This document shows positions 1 to 5,414 of a DNA stretch of 5,414 bases, piece by piece. Within the stretch, counting starts at the first letter, position 1, and each line of letters starts with the position of its first letter. A program made the position numbers and the translations under genes. This DNA is from Thermomonas sp. (GTDB lineage Bacteria > Pseudomonadota > Gammaproteobacteria > Xanthomonadales > Xanthomonadaceae). The stretch lies in the NCBI GenBank assembly GCA_024711415.1, contig JANJSW010000214.1:1-5414 (forward strand), read 5' to 3'. The notes beneath the pieces were generated by a model. The model was not told the origin of the DNA. It did not search any database and was given only the letters and a program-made list of their open reading frames with translations.

Positions 1-645
1 GCCCATGTCGGTCTGCACCCAGCCCGGGTGCAGCGACAGCACCACGATGCCGCGTGCGGCCAGCGCCTGCGCCAGCTGCGCGCTGGCCATGTTCTGCGCG
101 GCCTTGCTGATGGCGTAGCTGGGCGCGCCGAAGCGAGTCACGCCGGCAATGGAGCCAAGCTGGGAGCTGAGATTGGCGATGACAGGAAAACCGGAGGCAG
201 CGGCGGCGCCCGTGCCCGCGACACCCTTGCTGCCACCGGGAGGGCGGTCACTGTCCCGCAGCAGTGGCGCTACCGCCTGCGCCAGCAGCAAGGGCCCGAT
301 GGTGTTGATGCGCAGGCTGTCTTCCAGCGTCTCCTGCCGCAGCTGGCCGAAGCGTTCGCCCGAATGCAGCACGCCGGCGTTGTTGATCAGCAGGTCCAGC
401 CTTCCGTCCTCGCCCAGCACCAGCGGCAGTTCGCGGATCAGCTCGGCGCGGGATTTTTCGCTGGCCACGTCCAGCGGCAGCACGTGCAGGCGACCGGGAT
501 GCTCGCCGCCCAGCGCGTTCAGCGCAGCGGCCTTGCCGGGGTGGCGGCAGGTGGCGATGACATGGTCGCCGCGCGCCAGCAGTTGGCCCGCGAACGCCAG
601 CCCGATGCCGCGGTTGGCGCCGGTGACGAGGACGGTGCGGCGCAT
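1..645 (-). CDS. Short-chain dehydrogenase/reductase (SDR), C-terminus cut by window edge
   Basis: I translated this frame by hand on the minus strand. It stays open for 215 codons from the ATG at 645-643 to the window edge. Visible motifs: the Rossmann-fold dinucleotide site TGANRGIG (residues 8-15), NNAG (88-91), the structural/catalytic Asn in INTIGP (N114), Ser161/Ser165 in SSQLGS as candidates for the catalytic Ser, and the active-site pair Y177 and K181 in YAISK. HPGWVQTDMG near the break is the usual PG motif after the sixth strand. SDRs of this kind are soluble NAD(P)(H)-dependent oxidoreductases of about 230-250 aa, so roughly 20-40 residues are probably missing. The long segment between N114 and the Ser carries a Gly/Ala-rich insert (about 133-153). 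The layout resembles small SDRs annotated as C-factor/CsgA-like or sniffer-type carbonyl reductases, but the substrate cannot be deduced. It diverges from the M16 peptidase gene. Confidence 0.93.
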   Translation of the reverse strand, partial: MRRTVLVTGANRGIGLAFAGQLLARGDHVIATCRHPGKAAALNALGGEHPGRLHVLPLDVASEKSRAELIRELPLVLGEDGRLDLLINNAGVLHSGERFGQLRQETLEDSLRINTIGPLLLAQAVAPLLRDSDRPPGGSKGVAGTGAAAASGFPVIANLSSQLGSIAGVTRFGAPSYAISKAAQNMASAQLAQALAARGIVVLSLHPGWVQTDMG

Positions 646-651
646 GCGGGA

Positions 652-656
652 CTCCC
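652..656 (-). promoter_or_regulatory. Ribosome binding site of the SDR gene
   Basis: On the minus strand GGGAG is followed by six bases (TCCCGC) and then the ATG at 645-643. This spacing is ideal and fixes the SDR start, which also places the TGxxxGIG motif at the expected distance of a few residues from the N-terminus. Confidence 0.7.
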
Positions 657-738
657 GGGGATGGCTTCCGGCCTAGTGTATCGGCCATGCACGCGGTCTA
701 TCATGCGAAAGTTTGCTGTCCGTCACGTTGTTTCCCAC

Positions 739-743
739 AGGAG
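739..743 (+). promoter_or_regulatory. Ribosome binding site of the M16 peptidase gene
   Basis: AGGAG lies six bases before the ATG at 750. It decides the start: a longer in-frame reading from 687 would add 21 residues in front of the signal peptide and has no comparable Shine-Dalgarno sequence. Confidence 0.8.
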
Positions 744-749
744 TTGCCC

Positions 750-3587
750 ATGTCCGTGCTTCGTCCCGCCGCGCTGGCGCTTGCGCTTGCCACTGCCCTG
801 ACCACCGGCGGTTACGCCCCCACCGCACGGGCCGCCAGCGCCCCGGCCGTCGACATCCCCTACGAGACCTTCACCCTGCCGAACGGCCTGCGCGTGGTGG
901 TCCACACCGATCGCAAGGCCCCCATCGTGGCGGTCAACGTCTGGTACCACGTCGGCAGCAAGGACGAACCCGCGGGCCGCACCGGCTTCGCCCACCTGTT
1001 CGAGCACCTGATGTTCAACGGCAGCGAAAACGCGCCGGGCGAATTCTTCACCCCGTTCAAGGCCATCGGCGCCACCAACCAGAACGGCACCACCAATTCA
1101 GACCGCACCAACTACTTCGAGAACGTCCCCACCACCGCGCTGGATACCGCGCTGTGGATGGAGTCCGACCGCATGGGCCACCTGCTCGGCGCGATCGACC
1201 AGAAGACCCTCGACGAGCAGCGCGGCGTGGTCCAGAACGAGAAGCGGCAGGGCGAGAACCAGCCCTACGGCCAGGTCTGGGACGTGCTGGGCGCGGCGAT
1301 GTATCCCAAGGGCCATCCGTACCACCACAGCACCATCGGCTCGATGAACGACCTCAACGCGGCTTCGCTGGAAGACGTGAAGACCTGGTTCAAGACCTGG
1401 TATGGACCGAACAACGCAGTGCTGGTGCTGGCCGGCGACATCGACCTTGCCACCGCGAAGGAAAAGGTGGCGAAGTTCTTCGGCGACATTCCGGCCGGCC
1501 CGACCATGGCCCAGCCGAAGGTGGACGTGGCCGCGCACAGCGCGGACTCGCGCTCGGAAATGACCGACCAGGTGCCGCAGTCGCGCATCTACCGGGTGTG
1601 GAATGTGGCCGAATACGGCGCGCCCGACCTCGACCGCCTGCAGCTGTTCGCGCAGATCCTGGGCGGCGCCAAGTCCTCGCGCCTGGACAAGCGGCTGGTG
1701 CACCAGGACAAGCTGGTCGACAACGTCAGCGCCGGCGCCTACGGCTCGCAGCTCAGCAGCACCTTCATGATCACCGCTGCGGTGAAGCAGGGCGTGGACG
1801 TGGCGAAGGTGGAGGCGGCCATCGACGAGGAGCTGAAGAAGCTGCTGGCCGAAGGCCCCACCGCCGAGGAAGTGACGCGCAACCGCACCGCCATCGAGGC
1901 CGGCTGGATCCGCGGCGTCGAGCGCATCGGCGGCTTCGGCGGCAAGGCCGATGCGCTGGCCGAATGCGCGGTGTTCACGGGTGATCCCGGTTGCTTCCGC
2001 GACAGCCTGAAGACCCTGGCCGAGGCCACCCCGGAGTCGCTGCGCACCGCCGGCAACACCTGGCTGGGCAAGGGCAGCCACACGCTGGTGGTGAACCCCG
2101 GCAAGCGCGTCGCCTTGCCGGAAGAGCCGGCGGCCACCCCGACCCCCTTCCCGACCCCGAAGGCGGACGCGAAGTACAGGACCGTGGCTTCCAGCGTGGA
2201 CCGCAAGACCGGCGTGCCGATGCCGGCCAGCTTCCCCGACCTGAAGTTCCCGCAGCAGCAGCACGCCACCCTCGCCAACGGCACCAAGGTGGTGCTGGCC
2301 GAGCGCCATGACATCCCGGTGGTGCAGATGAGCTACGAGTTCCGCGGCGGCCAGGCGACCGACCCGGCCACCAAGCCGGGCATGGCCAGCTTCACCATGA
2401 GCCTGCTGGACGAGGGCGCGGGCGACCTCAATGCGCTGGCCTTCGCCGACCGCGCGCAGTCGCTGGGTGCCAACCTGGGCGCCAGCGCCGGCCTCGACAG
2501 CAGCAGCGCCTACCTGTCGGCGCTGAAGCAGAACCTGGAGGCGTCGGTGTCCCTGTTCGCCGACATGCTGCGCAAGCCGCGCTTCGAACAGGCCGACATC
2601 GAGCGCGTGCGCGGGCAGTGGATCGCCGGCATCAAGCAGGAGAAGGCCAACCCGAACGGCATCGTCCAGCGCGTGCTGCCGGGCCTGGTGTTCGGCGAAG
2701 GCCATCCCTATGCCGCCCCGCGCACCGGCAGCGGCACCGAGGCGTCCATCGCCGGGCTGACCCGCGCCGACCTGCAGGGCTGGCACGCCAGCGCGCTGCG
2801 CCCGCAGGACGCCACCCTGGTGGTGGTGGGCGACACCACCCTGGGCGAGATCATGCCGGTGCTGGAGAAGCACTTCGGCGGCTGGAAGGCCGCCGGCAAT
2901 GCCGGCGCGGCCGCCGCGATCCCGCAGGTGGCGGCGCAGGCCAAGCCGCGCGTGTTCCTGATCGACCAGCCGGGTGCGGTGCAGGCCAACATCGTCGCCG
3001 CCAAGACCCTGCCGTCCAGCGCCGATCCGAAGACCGTGCAGTACGACATGGCCAACATGATCGTGGGCGGCGACTTCACCGCCCGCCTGAACATGAACCT
3101 GCGCGAGGACAAGCACTGGTCCTATGGTGCCCGCAGCGGTGCCGGCGGTTCGCTTGGCCAGCGCCTGTGGAGCGCCTCGGCGCCGGTGCAGATCGACAAG
3201 ACCGGCGAAGCCGTGGCGGAAATCCAGCGCGAGCTGGCCGACTACGCCAGCGGCAAGGCGCCGGCCAGCAAGGACGAGGTGGAAGGCATGGAGAAGGTGC
3301 TCACCCTGACCTTGCCCGGTGCCTACGAAACCGCGTCCTCGGTGATGAGCACCATCGCCAGCAACGTGCTGTACAGCCGTCCCGACGACTACGTGTTCCA
3401 GCGCAAGGCCGAGATCGAGGCGATGACCCCCGAACAGGTCAACGCCGCCGCGAAGATGCTGGATCCGGCCGGCCTGACCTGGGTGGTGGTGGGTGACCTG
3501 TCCAAGACCGAAGCGCCGGTTCGCGCGCTGAACCTGGGCGAGGTCACCATCATCGACGCCGAGGGCAAGCCGGTGGCGAAGAAGTAA
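750..3587 (+). CDS. Secreted M16 family zinc metallopeptidase (insulinase/pitrilysin type)
   Basis: The protein has 945 aa. Residues 1-28 form a Sec signal peptide (MSVLRP, Ala/Leu-rich core, cleavage probably after TARA), so it should act in the periplasm or envelope. The N-terminal half carries the inverted zinc motif HLFEH (H82, E85, H86). E164 in the EQRGVVQNEK segment is the probable third zinc ligand; the gap from H86 is 77 residues, one more than the classical HxxEH-x76-E. The first M16 C-type lobe begins near residue 199. A Pro/Thr-rich linker (about 458-472) joins the second half (about 491-945), in which the position of the zinc motif reads SFTMSLLDEG (547-556), so this half is catalytically dead. 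It keeps the R785/Y792 pair (LRED...SYG) typical of the substrate-binding half. Two-half M16 enzymes form a clam shell that degrades peptides or small unfolded proteins; the substrate here is unknown. The gene appears monocistronic or leads into the lipoprotein through a terminator. Very sure of the family, unsure of the role. Confidence 0.96.
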   Translation: MSVLRPAALALALATALTTGGYAPTARAASAPAVDIPYETFTLPNGLRVVVHTDRKAPIVAVNVWYHVGSKDEPAGRTGFAHLFEHLMFNGSENAPGEFFTPFKAIGATNQNGTTNSDRTNYFENVPTTALDTALWMESDRMGHLLGAIDQKTLDEQRGVVQNEKRQGENQPYGQVWDVLGAAMYPKGHPYHHSTIGSMNDLNAASLEDVKTWFKTWYGPNNAVLVLAGDIDLATAKEKVAKFFGDIPAGPTMAQPKVDVAAHSADSRSEMTDQVPQSRIYRVWNVAEYGAPDLDRLQLFAQILGGAKSSRLDKRLVHQDKLVDNVSAGAYGSQLSSTFMITAAVKQGVDVAKVEAAIDEELKKLLAEGPTAEEVTRNRTAIEAGWIRGVERIGGFGGKADALAECAVFTGDPGCFRDSLKTLAEATPESLRTAGNTWLGKGSHTLVVNPGKRVALPEEPAATPTPFPTPKADAKYRTVASSVDRKTGVPMPASFPDLKFPQQQHATLANGTKVVLAERHDIPVVQMSYEFRGGQATDPATKPGMASFTMSLLDEGAGDLNALAFADRAQSLGANLGASAGLDSSSAYLSALKQNLEASVSLFADMLRKPRFEQADIERVRGQWIAGIKQEKANPNGIVQRVLPGLVFGEGHPYAAPRTGSGTEASIAGLTRADLQGWHASALRPQDATLVVVGDTTLGEIMPVLEKHFGGWKAAGNAGAAAAIPQVAAQAKPRVFLIDQPGAVQANIVAAKTLPSSADPKTVQYDMANMIVGGDFTARLNMNLREDKHWSYGARSGAGGSLGQRLWSASAPVQIDKTGEAVAEIQRELADYASGKAPASKDEVEGMEKVLTLTLPGAYETASSVMSTIASNVLYSRPDDYVFQRKAEIEAMTPEQVNAAAKMLDPAGLTWVVVGDLSKTEAPVRALNLGEVTIIDAEGKPVAKK

Positions 3588-3610
3588 GCGCTTCGTTCAT
3601 CCTGCAACAC

Positions 3611-3645
3611 GGAAAGCCCGCCACACTTGGCGGGCTTTCCTTTTT
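3611..3645 (+). terminator. Rho-independent terminator after the M16 peptidase gene
   Basis: A perfect 13-bp stem (GGAAAGCCCGCCA at 3611-3623 pairing with TGGCGGGCTTTCC at 3628-3640) closes a four-base loop (CACT) and is followed directly by five T residues (3641-3645). It starts 23 bases after the peptidase TAA. It is the clearest terminator in the window. Confidence 0.95.
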
Positions 3646-3654
3646 GGTCGATGC

Positions 3655-3660
3655 AAGGAG
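3655..3660 (+). promoter_or_regulatory. Strong ribosome binding site of the small lipoprotein gene
   Basis: AAGGAG, continuing as AAGGAGAT, lies five bases before the ATG at 3666. It selects this start over the in-frame ATG at 3675 (14 bases away) and over an upstream in-frame GTG-like start at 3627, which falls inside the terminator hairpin. Confidence 0.85.
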
Positions 3661-3665
3661 ATCCG

Positions 3666-3980
3666 ATGCCCGCAATGCGAGCGATCCTGCTGTCCTGCGC
3701 GGTGCTGGCGCTGCCTGCCTGCACCTTCGTGAAGATGGCGCCCGGCGCGCAGCAGGTGAAGGTCCTGTCCGCGGCCCCCACCGGCTGCGAGCGGCGCGGC
3801 GACGTGGCGGTGTCCATCACCCACCGGGTGGGCTTCTACGAGCGTGACGACACCCGCGTGCGCGACGAACTGGAGCTGCTGGCCCGCAACGAGGCCCCCG
3901 GCCTGAACGCAAACCGGATCAGTCCGCTGGGCCCGCCGGAAGACGGCAGCCAGCGCTGGGCGATGTGGCGCTGCAACTGA
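3666..3980 (+). CDS. Small envelope lipoprotein, DUF4156-like
   Basis: The protein has 104 aa. It begins MPAMR, followed by a hydrophobic stretch and the lipobox LPAC, giving lipidation at C19 and a mature protein of about 86 residues. The residue after the Cys is Thr, not Asp, so sorting to the outer membrane is expected under the enterobacterial +2 rule (inference for this organism). The mature part has the pattern I associate with DUF4156: an early AQQVKVL strand, a GCERRG motif (C41), the helix-like segment with LARNEAPGLNANRI, and a C-terminal Cys (C103). C41 and C103 are the only cysteines beyond the lipid anchor and could form a disulfide. No enzymatic motif is seen and the function is unknown. 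It starts 20 bases after the T run of the preceding terminator, so it needs either read-through or a promoter buried in or before that terminator. Confidence 0.85.
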   Translation: MPAMRAILLSCAVLALPACTFVKMAPGAQQVKVLSAAPTGCERRGDVAVSITHRVGFYERDDTRVRDELELLARNEAPGLNANRISPLGPPEDGSQRWAMWRCN

Positions 3981-3994
3981 ATGCGGGGATAGCC

Positions 3995-4020
3995 GCGGGT
4001 GTGATTGCGCCCGCAGTTTC
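3995..4020 (+). terminator. Possible weak terminator after the lipoprotein gene
   Basis: GCGGGTG (3995-4001) pairs with CGCCCGC (4008-4014), including one G-T pair, around a six-base loop. The following bases AGTTTC contain only three T residues. It lies 14 bases after the lipoprotein TGA. The 5' arm competes with a second copy, TGCGGG at 3982-3987, which can also pair with CCCGCA at 4010-4015. The short T run makes intrinsic termination uncertain. Confidence 0.35.
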
Positions 4021-4041
4021 ATCAGTACGCCACCGCATGGT

Positions 4042-4047
4042 TTGACA
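4042..4047 (+). promoter_or_regulatory. Consensus -35 hexamer before oleA, partner -10 unclear
   Basis: TTGACA is a perfect sigma-70 -35 match, 56 bases before the oleA ATG. At the usual 16-18 base spacing the sequence (GTTCCA region, 4064-4071) is a poor -10. TATCCT at 4054-4059 looks more like a -10 but is only six bases away. The promoter is therefore only a candidate. Confidence 0.35.
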
Positions 4048-4070
4048 AGGCGCTATCCTATGCGGTTCCA

Positions 4071-4085
4071 GCGCCGCCTCGGCGC
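4071..4085. repeat. GC-rich inverted repeat in the oleA leader
   Basis: GCGCCG (4071-4076) and CGGCGC (4080-4085) are exact reverse complements around a three-base CCT spacer, ending 18 bases before the oleA ATG. If transcribed it would form a stable hairpin; as DNA it could be a protein site near a transcription start. It has no T run, so it is not a terminator. Such repeats also occur by chance in DNA this rich in GC. Confidence 0.4.
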
Positions 4086-4103
4086 CAGTGCGAGTGTCCC
4101 GCC

Positions 4104-5120
4104 ATGCTGTTCCAACATGTCTCCATCGCCGGTCTGGCCCACATCGATGCCCCGCGCCGGTTGTCGTCGGACGAGATCAACGCGCGCCTGCGGCCCACGC
4201 TGGACCGGCTGGGCATCCGCGTCGACGTGCTCGGCGACATCGCTGGCGTGCATGCGCGCCGCCTGTGGGACGACAACGTGCAGGCCTCCGACGCCGCCAC
4301 CCTGGCCGGCGTCAAGGCGCTGGCCGACGCCGGCATCGACCCGGACAAGGTCGGCCTGCTGGTCAACACCTCGGTCAGCCGCGACTATCTGGAGCCGTCC
4401 ACCGCCTCCATCGTCAGCGGCAACCTGGGCCTGCCGGACACCTGCCAGAACTTCGACATCGCCAACGCCTGCCTGGCCTTCATCAACGGCATGGACATCG
4501 CCAGCCGCATGATCGAGCGCGGCGAGATCGACTACGCGCTGGTGGTGGACGGCGAAACCGCCAACATGGCCTACGAGAAGACGCTCGAGCGCATGACCCG
4601 CGCCGACGTCACCGAAGCCGACTTCCGCAGCGAGATGGCCACCCTCACGCTGGGTTCCGGCGCCGCGGCCATGGTGCTGGCGCGCAGCGAACTGGCGCCG
4701 GGCGCGCCGCGCTACAAGGGTGGCGTGACCCGCGCGGCCACCGAATGGAACAAGCTCTGCCGCGGCAACCTGGACGGCATGATCACCGATACCCGCATGC
4801 TGCTGATCGAGGGCATCAAGCTGGCCACCAAGACCTTCGAAGTCGCCAAGCTCAAGCTCGGCTGGGTCGCCGGCGAGCTGGACGAGTTCGTCATCCACCA
4901 GGTCAGCAAGGTCCACACCGCCGCCTTCACCAAGGCCATGGGCATCGACCCCAAGAAGGTCATGACCATCTTCGCCGAGCACGGCAACCTCGGCCCGGCC
5001 AGCGTGCCGATCGTGCTGAGCAAGCTGCGCGAAATGGGTCGCCTGAAGAAGGGCAGCCGCGTGGCCCTGCTCGGCATCGGCTCCGGGCTGAACTGCTCGA
5101 TGGCGGAAGTGGAGTGGTGA
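4104..5120 (+). CDS. oleA: OleA, acyl-CoA condensing enzyme of olefin biosynthesis
   Basis: The protein has 338 aa and the thiolase/KAS III fold. OleA joins two long-chain acyl-CoAs by non-decarboxylative Claisen condensation to a 2-alkyl-3-ketoacid, the first step to long-chain olefins in the cytosol. All catalytic positions are present: C123 in NACLAF (acyl nucleophile), H265 in VIHQ, N295 in EHGNLGPAS, and E97 in DYLEPST, the Glu that reaches the partner subunit's active site. These equal Cys143, His285, Asn315 and Glu117 of the X. campestris structure, whose numbering is offset by 20. GIGSGLNCS near the C-terminus is also conserved. I chose ATG 4104 because the product begins MLFQHVSIAGLAHIDAP, as in X. 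campestris OleA. An in-frame TTG at 4005 would add 33 residues outside the family. The Shine-Dalgarno sequence is weak (GAG at 4092-4094). KAS III (FabH) is the main alternative, but E97 and the overall match favour OleA. OleB, OleC and OleD are not in the window. Confidence 0.96.
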   Translation: MLFQHVSIAGLAHIDAPRRLSSDEINARLRPTLDRLGIRVDVLGDIAGVHARRLWDDNVQASDAATLAGVKALADAGIDPDKVGLLVNTSVSRDYLEPSTASIVSGNLGLPDTCQNFDIANACLAFINGMDIASRMIERGEIDYALVVDGETANMAYEKTLERMTRADVTEADFRSEMATLTLGSGAAAMVLARSELAPGAPRYKGGVTRAATEWNKLCRGNLDGMITDTRMLLIEGIKLATKTFEVAKLKLGWVAGELDEFVIHQVSKVHTAAFTKAMGIDPKKVMTIFAEHGNLGPASVPIVLSKLREMGRLKKGSRVALLGIGSGLNCSMAEVEW

Positions 5121-5126
5121 GTTAAC

Positions 5127-5167
5127 GGCAGGCGCCGGTTCGATGCCTGCCTCATTTGTATATTTTT
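5127..5167 (+). terminator. Probable rho-independent terminator after oleA
   Basis: GGCAGGC (5127-5133) pairs perfectly with GCCTGCC (5145-5151), seven base pairs, starting six bases after the oleA TGA. The loop region can add a short inner CG/CG stem. It is followed by a T-rich run, TCATTTGTATATTTTT (5152-5167), with 11 T in 16 bases. The T run is shared with the left arm of the palindrome at 5154-5186. The interrupted T run leaves some doubt about strength. Confidence 0.65.
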
Positions 5168-5186
5168 ACGAGAAAAGTATACAAAT
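5154..5186. repeat. 33-base AT-rich inverted repeat, candidate operator of the Fic gene
   Basis: ATTTGTATA (5154-5162) and TATACAAAT (5178-5186) are perfect reverse complements. The symmetry continues inward through one T-G step and four T-A pairs to a five-base centre (ACGAG, 5168-5172), so 13 of 14 positions per arm are exact. It lies 51 bases before the Fic start in a block of about one quarter GC, flanked by genes of about two thirds GC. Length, symmetry and placement fit a binding site for a dimeric regulator. No T run follows it on the plus strand, so it is not itself a terminator for oleA. Confidence 0.75.
5156..5183 (+). promoter_or_regulatory. Candidate promoter inside the palindrome, for the Fic gene
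   Basis: TTGTAT (5156-5161) and TATACA (5178-5183) are separated by 16 bases and match the -35 and -10 consensus in three and four positions. Each lies in one palindrome arm, so a bound regulator would block RNA polymerase. A second possible -10, TATTAA, is at 5200-5205. These are motif guesses; the location in an AT-rich block before the gene is the main support. Confidence 0.4.
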
Positions 5187-5203
5187 CAATCCGGAAATGT
5201 ATT

Positions 5204-5218
5204 AAGAAGGGGCTTCTT
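5204..5218 (+). repeat. Small hairpin in the Fic gene leader
   Basis: AAGAAG (5204-5209) and CTTCTT (5213-5218) are exact reverse complements around a GGG loop. The repeat ends eight bases before the GAGG ribosome site. It could be a leader RNA hairpin or a second short protein-binding site; six base pairs with a three-base loop is modest evidence. Confidence 0.4.
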
Positions 5219-5226
5219 CTAGACAT

Positions 5227-5230
5227 GAGG
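5227..5230 (+). promoter_or_regulatory. Ribosome binding site of the Fic gene
   Basis: GAGG lies seven bases before the GTG at 5238. An in-frame TGA at 5226-5228 sits directly upstream, so the GTG is the first possible start in this frame. The ATG at 5225 is out of frame. Confidence 0.7.
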
Positions 5231-5237
5231 CAGCCCC

Positions 5238-5414
5238 GTGCCGCTCTCTTCCCTGTCGGCACTGGCCCCGGCGCGTTTCGAGCGGCCCGACATCCTCAAG
5301 CGCCTGAACAGTGCAAGCCGCGCGCTGGCTGAACTCAAGGGCGTGGCCGCCAGCATCCCCAACCAGAACATCCTGATCAACACGCTGACGTTGCAGGAGG
5401 CGCGGGACAGTTCG
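5238..5414 (+). CDS. Fic family protein (probable AMP-transferase), N-terminal 59 codons only
   Basis: The frame is open from the GTG at 5238 to the window edge, exactly 59 codons. The product starts MPLSSLSALAPARFERP, followed by a helix with ILKRLNSASRALAELKG (19-35), IPNQNILINTLTLQEA (40-55) and DSS at the break. This is the N-terminal helical region (Fic_N) of stand-alone Fic proteins of about 350-380 aa, in which SSxIE[GN] forms the autoinhibitory (S/T)xxxE(G/N) motif of class II enzymes. The window stops on the two Ser residues of that motif. The catalytic HPFxxGNGR motif would lie beyond the edge. Fic enzymes usually transfer AMP to Ser, Thr or Tyr of target proteins, and many of this type end in a winged helix that could bind DNA (family knowledge, not seen here). 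The coding part is as GC-rich as its neighbours, unlike its AT-rich leader. Activity cannot be judged. Confidence 0.88.
   Translation, partial: MPLSSLSALAPARFERPDILKRLNSASRALAELKGVAASIPNQNILINTLTLQEARDSS

Larger units (their letters stand above)
646..749. promoter_or_regulatory. Divergent intergenic region, SDR / M16 peptidase
   Basis: These 104 bases must hold the promoters for both divergent genes. On the plus strand TATCAT at 699-704 matches the -10 consensus in five of six positions and lies 46 bases before the peptidase ATG. I see no convincing -35 hexamer 16-18 bases before it. On the minus strand TACACT (read from 680 down to 675) is a weaker -10 candidate for the SDR. No clear operator palindrome is visible. 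The promoter assignment is inference from weak motifs. Confidence 0.35.

Noticed and set aside
687..749. Upstream in-frame start at 687 for the M16 peptidase
   Set aside because: It would put 21 residues before a complete signal peptide, and the strong AGGAG lies just before the ATG at 750.
28..801. Plus-strand open frame across the SDR gene and the intergenic region
   Set aside because: Its product has no domain pattern, whereas the opposite strand carries all SDR motifs in order; it is a shadow frame.
2382..2417. Loss of the HxxEH zinc motif in the second half of the peptidase, as a possible inactivation
   Set aside because: Two-half M16 enzymes normally keep the metal site only in the N-terminal half; the degenerate second half is expected and the active half is intact.
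1098..3116. Very long open frame (672 codons) on the minus strand opposite the peptidase gene
   Set aside because: It is a mirror of a GC-rich coding region: the product is dominated by Ala, Gly, Leu, Arg, His, Val and Gln with no recognisable domain, and the plus-strand frame encodes an unmistakable M16 peptidase.
4005..4103. In-frame N-terminal extension of oleA from a TTG at 4005 (33 extra residues)
   Set aside because: The extra residues do not belong to the OleA family, they cover the hairpin and the TTGACA box, and the ATG at 4104 gives exactly the family length and N-terminus.
4053..4982. Long minus-strand frame opposite oleA
   Set aside because: It is a low-information shadow of the conserved oleA reading frame, with no motif and no ribosome site.
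5121..5237. Remnant of an insertion sequence or integration site suggested by the AT-rich island
   Set aside because: I found no transposase fragment, no direct repeats flanking the island and no tRNA end; the symmetry and position fit a promoter/operator region better.

Overview
The window is GC-rich, tightly packed bacterial chromosome. It most likely comes from the Xanthomonadaceae/Lysobacteraceae (Xanthomonas, Stenotrophomonas, Pseudoxanthomonas, Lysobacter and relatives). The main reason is that the OleA encoded at 4104-5120 matches Xanthomonas campestris OleA, as I remember it, in length (338 aa), start and active-site spacing. The genus cannot be fixed from this sequence.

Layout. (1) Positions 1-645, minus strand: an NAD(P)-dependent short-chain dehydrogenase/reductase (SDR) whose C-terminus lies beyond the left edge. 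(2) Positions 646-749: a short divergent promoter region. (3) Positions 750-3587, plus strand: a secreted two-domain zinc peptidase of the M16 (pitrilysin/insulinase) family, closed by a textbook rho-independent terminator at 3611-3645. (4) Positions 3666-3980: a small outer-membrane-type lipoprotein resembling DUF4156, starting only 20 bases after the terminator's T run. (5) Positions 4104-5120: oleA, the thiolase-fold enzyme that starts long-chain olefin (head-to-head hydrocarbon) synthesis. (6) Positions 5121-5237: a terminator, an AT-rich block with a 33-base inverted repeat, and a small hairpin. (7) Positions 5238-5414: the first 59 codons of a Fic-family protein (probable AMP-transferase), cut by the right edge. 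No stretch longer than 300 bases lacks a gene.

How they fit together. The SDR, the peptidase and the lipoprotein have no evident shared pathway; the last two are envelope proteins and may simply be neighbours. OleA condenses two fatty acyl-CoAs into a beta-keto acid that OleB, OleC and OleD would convert to an olefin. None of those three genes is visible here, and the gene directly after oleA is the Fic gene, separated by a terminator and an operator-like palindrome. The strongest non-coding signal in the window is that palindrome (5154-5186), a candidate operator for the Fic gene. I see no RNA gene, CRISPR array, insertion sequence or attachment site, and no clearly new multi-gene system. 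The Fic control region beside oleA is the best lead.
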